From NCBI GenBank assembly GCA_044370695.1, contig JBILVB010000087.1:1-16441 (forward strand): DNA of 16,441 nucleotides, written 5' to 3'. This document shows, piece after piece, positions 13,749-16,441 of the stretch. Made by a program: the position numbers and the translations under genes. This stretch comes from JBEIFW01 sp044370695. Lineage in GTDB: Bacteria > Actinomycetota > Acidimicrobiia > Acidimicrobiales > Ilumatobacteraceae. A model generated the notes under the pieces. That model was not told the DNA's origin, did no database searches, and saw nothing but the letters and a program-made list of their open reading frames with translations. How positions within the stretch are numbered: the stretch's first letter is position 1; each line of letters opens with the position of its first letter.

Positions 13749-14592
13749 CGAGCCGGGCGCGCAACGCCTGCCCCAGGGCGCCGGCCTGCACGGCGCCGGC
13801 CACCGGTTCGACGACCCGGTGCACGCTGCCGCCGAGCGCGACGAACCCGTGGAGCCGTTCGCCGTCGTGCCAGGCGCCGATCGGCAGGTCGCACCCTCCG
13901 CCGAACGCGGCGAGGAACGCCCGCTCGGCATCGACGCCTCGGCGCGCCGCCGCGTCCTCGACGGCGGCGACCACGGCGGCGGTGGCGTCGTCGTCGGCCC
14001 GGCACTCGACGGCCAGTGCGCCCTGGGCGACCTGGGGCACGAACCGTACGGGGTCGAGGGCCTCGGCCAGCCGGTCGGCCCAGCCGAGGCGCTCGAGCGG
14101 GGCGACGGCCATCACGATCGCACCGCCGTCGGGGATCTTCGTGAGGCGGGTGTCGACGTTGCCCCGCAACTCGACGACGTGCAGGTCCGGGCGCACGGCG
14201 AGCAGCTGGGCCCGGCGGCGCACCGAACCGGTGGCAACCGTGGCGCCGGGCACGAGGTCGTCGAGCCGTGCGCCGACGAGGCCGTCGCGAGCGTCACCCC
14301 GGGCGGGCACGGCGGCGATCACCAACCCGGGTGCGGTCGTCGAGGGGAGGTCCTTGGCCGAGTGCACGGCGAGGTCGGCTCGGCCCTCGAGCACGGCCTG
14401 CTGCACCTCCTTCACGAACACCCCCTGGCCGCCGATCGCGTGCAGGGGGACGTCCCGGCGTTGGTCGCCGGTGGTCTCGACGATCACCAGCTCGACGTCG
14501 AGCGGGCCGTGGACGGCGCGCAGGAGCCCGGCGACGTGCTCGGCCTGCCAGCGGGCCAGGCGCGACCCGCGGGTGGCGATCCGCAGCGTCAC
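13741..14592 (-). CDS. hemC: Porphobilinogen deaminase (hydroxymethylbilane synthase)
   Basis: A 283-residue cytoplasmic enzyme that joins four porphobilinogens into hydroxymethylbilane. The N-terminus is IATRGSRLARWQAEHV (5-20), the catalytic HSAKDLP holds Asp81, and ATGSVRRRAQLL (120-131) and LRGNVDTRLTK (142-152) line the substrate channel. FGGGCDLPIGA carries Cys234, which binds the dipyrromethane cofactor. All key residues are present; length is near the short end for the family. The GTG start overlaps the hemA stop as GTGA, and the stop overlaps hemD by eight bases. The frame is open far upstream only as a shadow of hemA. Confidence 0.95.
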   Translation of the reverse strand: MTLRIATRGSRLARWQAEHVAGLLRAVHGPLDVELVIVETTGDQRRDVPLHAIGGQGVFVKEVQQAVLEGRADLAVHSAKDLPSTTAPGLVIAAVPARGDARDGLVGARLDDLVPGATVATGSVRRRAQLLAVRPDLHVVELRGNVDTRLTKIPDGGAIVMAVAPLERLGWADRLAEALDPVRFVPQVAQGALAVECRADDDATAAVVAAVEDAAARRGVDAERAFLAAFGGGCDLPIGAWHDGERLHGFVALGGSVHRVVEPVAGAVQAGALGQALRARLGV

Positions 14593-15851
14593 GGCAGGTC
14601 GAACAGCTCGCGTGCGGCGAGGGCGTTGCGCTCGCCGACCGCCGTGCCGGCGTCGGCCTTCAACCGTGTGGTCGGCCCGTGGAGCAGCTTGGCCACGAGG
14701 GCCCGGGAGAGCTGCTCGACCGCAGCCCGCTGGCGCTCGTCGAGCTCGCCCAGCCGGCCTGCGAACCGCTCGAGCTCGGCCCGGCGCACCGCGTCGGCCC
14801 GCTCGTGCAGGGCGGCCACCAACGGCGCGACCTGCCGGGCGCGCGCCGCGTCGGCATGACGGGCCACCTCCTCGGCGACGATCGCCTCGACGGCGGCCAC
14901 CTCGGCGGCCCGCTCGCGCCGGCCCTGTTCGGCCCAGTGGCGCAGGTCGTCGAGGTCGAGCAGGGTGACGCCGGACAGCTCGCCGACGCCGGCGTCGACG
15001 TCGCGTGGCACGGCGACGTCGACGACGAGCAGCGGCCGGTCGCCCCGGCCGTGGCGGGCGTCGGCAACGACGTGCTGTTCGAGGACGATCCCGTCGGCTC
15101 CCGTCCCCGACAGGACGAGATCGACCGTACCGAGCACCCCGGCCACGTCGTCGAGCCCGATGGCCCGCCCGCCGACCCGCTCGGCGAGCAGGGCCGCCCG
15201 AGACGGGGTGCGATTGGCGACGAGGACCTCGGCGACGCCGGCGGCGGCCAGTGCGACGGCCATCCCTTCGCCCATCTCGCCGGCGCCGACGACGAGCACC
15301 CGGCGGCCCGCCAGGGCGCCGAGACGGTCGACGGCCATCTCGACCGCAGCGTGCGACACCGACGCCGTGCCCCGGGCGATCGCCGTCTCGGTACGGGCCC
15401 GCTTGCCCACCTCGATCGCATGCCGGAACACCTGGTGCAGGCCGGCCCGGGCCGCACCGTGGCCGGCGGCGGCCTCCCAGGCCGTGCGGACCTGGCCGAG
15501 GACCTCGTGTTCGCCGAGCACGGCCGAATCGAGCCCGGCGGCGACCCGGAACAGGTGGGTGACCGCACCGAGGTCGTACTCGGTGTAGAGGTGGTCGTTG
15601 ATCGCGTCCGGACCGAGGTGCATGACCTCGCACAGCGCATCACGCACGTCCTGGAACGCCCCGTGGAACCGGTCGGCCTGCACGTACACCTCGGTGCGGT
15701 TGCAGGTGGACAGCACGATCGCCTCGTGCACGTTCGGCCGGCCGACGAGATCGTCGAGCACCTTGCCGAGCCGGTCGGCCGGCACGGTGGCGCGCTCGAG
15801 CACGGCGAGCGGCACCGTTCGGTGGTTCAAGCCGATGACGACGACGGGCAC
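14589..15851 (-). CDS. hemA: Glutamyl-tRNA reductase
   Basis: A 420-residue enzyme of the C5 pathway that reduces glutamyl-tRNA(Glu) to glutamate-1-semialdehyde with NADPH, the first committed step of tetrapyrrole synthesis. The N-terminal catalytic domain has GLNHRTVPLAVLER (7-20) and LSTCNRTEVY with catalytic Cys50. The NADPH-binding domain has VLVVGAGEMG (185-194) and VANRTPSRA (211-219). A C-terminal helical dimerisation domain (about 310-415) completes the full family length. GTG start, with GAGGA just upstream, begins PVVVIGLNHRT as expected. It stands 117 bp after rex on the same strand, with a possible promoter of its own, and overlaps hemC as GTGA. A semialdehyde aminomutase gene is not in the window. 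Confidence 0.96.
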   Translation of the reverse strand: MPVVVIGLNHRTVPLAVLERATVPADRLGKVLDDLVGRPNVHEAIVLSTCNRTEVYVQADRFHGAFQDVRDALCEVMHLGPDAINDHLYTEYDLGAVTHLFRVAAGLDSAVLGEHEVLGQVRTAWEAAAGHGAARAGLHQVFRHAIEVGKRARTETAIARGTASVSHAAVEMAVDRLGALAGRRVLVVGAGEMGEGMAVALAAAGVAEVLVANRTPSRAALLAERVGGRAIGLDDVAGVLGTVDLVLSGTGADGIVLEQHVVADARHGRGDRPLLVVDVAVPRDVDAGVGELSGVTLLDLDDLRHWAEQGRRERAAEVAAVEAIVAEEVARHADAARARQVAPLVAALHERADAVRRAELERFAGRLGELDERQRAAVEQLSRALVAKLLHGPTTRLKADAGTAVGERNALAARELFDLP

Positions 15852-15893
15852 GGTTCCTCGATCAGGCCGGCCGGGCTGGCCGCACCGGCGTAG

Positions 15894-15899
15894 AGGTTA
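15894..15899 (-). promoter_or_regulatory. Possible -10 hexamer TAACCT upstream of hemA
   Basis: On the minus strand TAACCT would place a transcript start about 35 bases before the hemA GTG. This is the only AT-rich stretch in the rex-hemA gap. The -35 region (TGCCTG with a 17-base spacer) is poor. It would allow hemACD transcription separate from rex, but read-through from rex is equally possible. Confidence 0.35.
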
Positions 15900-15900
15900 T

Positions 15901-15917
15901 GCCCCGGTGAACGGGGC
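15901..15917 (-). terminator. GC-rich stem-loop between rex and hemA
   Basis: A perfect inverted repeat with a 6-bp stem (GCCCCG/CGGGGC) and a 5-base loop, lying after the rex stop and just before the possible hemA -10 hexamer. No poly-T tract follows on the minus strand, so it is at best a weak attenuator or a Rho-independent terminator without U-tail. The loop contains GTGAA/TTCAC, one half of a Rex operator-like sequence, without a second half. Confidence 0.3.
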
Positions 15918-15968
15918 AGGCACCCCCGAGCCTCGAGGTGCAGGGTGCCCGGTGCCGCAGCGGGCCGG

Positions 15969-16441
15969 TCATGCCGAGGCGGCGTCGGGCCGGGCCGCCG
16001 CGCTGCCGATCCGGCGGTGCTGGTAGAAGCTGAGCACCTGGAGCTCGAGCGCGAGGTCGACCTTGCGCACCGAGACGTGCCGGGGCACGGCGAGCACGAC
16101 GGGGGCGAAGTTGAGGATCGAGGTGACCCCGGCGGCGACGAGCCGGTCGGCGGCGTCCTGGGCGCTCCCCGGCGGCGTTGCGATCACCCCGATCGTCGTC
16201 GTGCCGGTGACCAGACGGGGCAGTTCGTCGACGGCGCAGACGGGGACCTCGCCGATGCGCCGTCCCACCTTGGCCGGGTCGATGTCGACCACGGCGACGA
16301 CCGGGTAGCCGCGCTCGTCGAACCCGGCGTAGTTCGCGAGGGCCTGCCCGAGGTTGCCGGCGCCGACGATGATCACCGGCCAGGTCTCGGTGAGGCCGAG
16401 CTCCTGGTTGATCTGCCCCCGCAGGACGTCGACGTCGTAGC
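15969..16441 (-). CDS. rex: Redox-sensing transcriptional repressor Rex (5' part missing)
   Basis: The last 156 residues of Rex, running off the right edge. Rex senses the NADH/NAD+ ratio and represses respiratory and redox genes, releasing DNA when NADH binds. Visible are the linker after the winged-helix domain (YDVDVLRGQINQELGL), the Rossmann motif VIIVGAGNLGQALANY, a VVAVVDIDPAKVGRRI strand with Asp for nucleotide binding, and the GVTSILNFAPVVLAVP and VRKVDLALELQVLSF segments that form the C-terminal swapped helix region. The DNA-binding domain lies outside the window. It precedes hemA-hemC-hemD, the same order as in Streptomyces, where Rex controls its own operon. Confidence 0.95.
   Translation of the reverse strand, partial: YDVDVLRGQINQELGLTETWPVIIVGAGNLGQALANYAGFDERGYPVVAVVDIDPAKVGRRIGEVPVCAVDELPRLVTGTTTIGVIATPPGSAQDAADRLVAAGVTSILNFAPVVLAVPRHVSVRKVDLALELQVLSFYQHRRIGSAAARPDAASA

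Noticed and set aside
13339..15893. Plus-strand frames of about 500-540 codons opposite hemC and hemA
   Set aside because: Shadows of strongly supported heme genes; no domain recognised.
15901..15922. Full Rex operator before hemA
   Set aside because: Only one half (GTGAAC) is present; the partner half TTCACA is missing at the expected spacing, so only a half site is reported.

Overview
The window is very GC-rich and densely coded, with many GTG starts and long shadow frames on both strands. Gene content and order (a Tad/Flp pilus export locus, a rex-hemA-hemC-hemD block, a methionine aminopeptidase with an N-terminal SEC-C zinc motif, and apparently leaderless promoters) point to a high-GC Actinomycetota. 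An Acidimicrobiia-type lineage is my best guess; this is inference from gene content, not from a marker gene.

Layout. (1) Positions 1-4694, minus strand: part of a Tad/Flp pilus operon in the order SAF-domain CpaB/RcpC, TadZ/CpaE-like ATPase, TadA/CpaF secretion ATPase, TadB, TadC, then a 64-residue single-span pilin-like protein. The operon continues past the left edge, where a Shine-Dalgarno-like sequence sits. The first five genes are joined by 4-base ATGA/GTGA overlaps. Two unusual repeat/hairpin structures lie in it: a 15-bp in-frame repeat that triplicates the tadB start codon behind a strong hairpin, and three 21-bp repeats of a CCCC-N4-GGGG palindrome in front of the pilin-like gene. 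(2) 4823-6853, minus strand: a two-gene unit for YdbS/YdbT-like bacterial PH-domain membrane proteins. (3) 6920-10151, plus strand: type I methionine aminopeptidase, then a molybdopterin oxidoreductase. (4) 10129-11493, minus strand: an orphan N6-adenine DNA methylase-like protein. It converges on the oxidoreductase with a 23-bp overlap and is divergent from the next gene. (5) 11602-13050, plus strand: a tyrosine/serine phosphatase of the HCxxGKDRTG class, then a small S51/cyanophycinase-fold protein that appears to lack the catalytic serine. (6) 13047-16441, minus strand: tetrapyrrole synthesis genes hemA, hemC and hemD behind rex, whose 5' part lies beyond the right edge.

How the genes relate. 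The Tad genes would build the inner-membrane platform and motor of a Flp-type pilus. HemA, HemC and HemD provide three steps of early heme/tetrapyrrole synthesis (glutamyl-tRNA to glutamate semialdehyde; porphobilinogen to hydroxymethylbilane; hydroxymethylbilane to uroporphyrinogen III) behind the NADH/NAD+ sensor Rex, an arrangement known from Streptomyces. The middle genes look like individually transcribed housekeeping or accessory functions. Six of their starts have an A(2)/T(6)-type -10 hexamer 6-9 bases upstream and no well-spaced Shine-Dalgarno, as expected for leaderless or near-leaderless mRNAs.

No gene-free stretch exceeds 130 bp. I see no rRNA, tRNA, CRISPR array, insertion sequence or phage gene. 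I did not find a clearly novel multi-gene system. The most unusual signals are the repeat-hairpin elements in the pilus operon and the nucleophile-less S51 protein.
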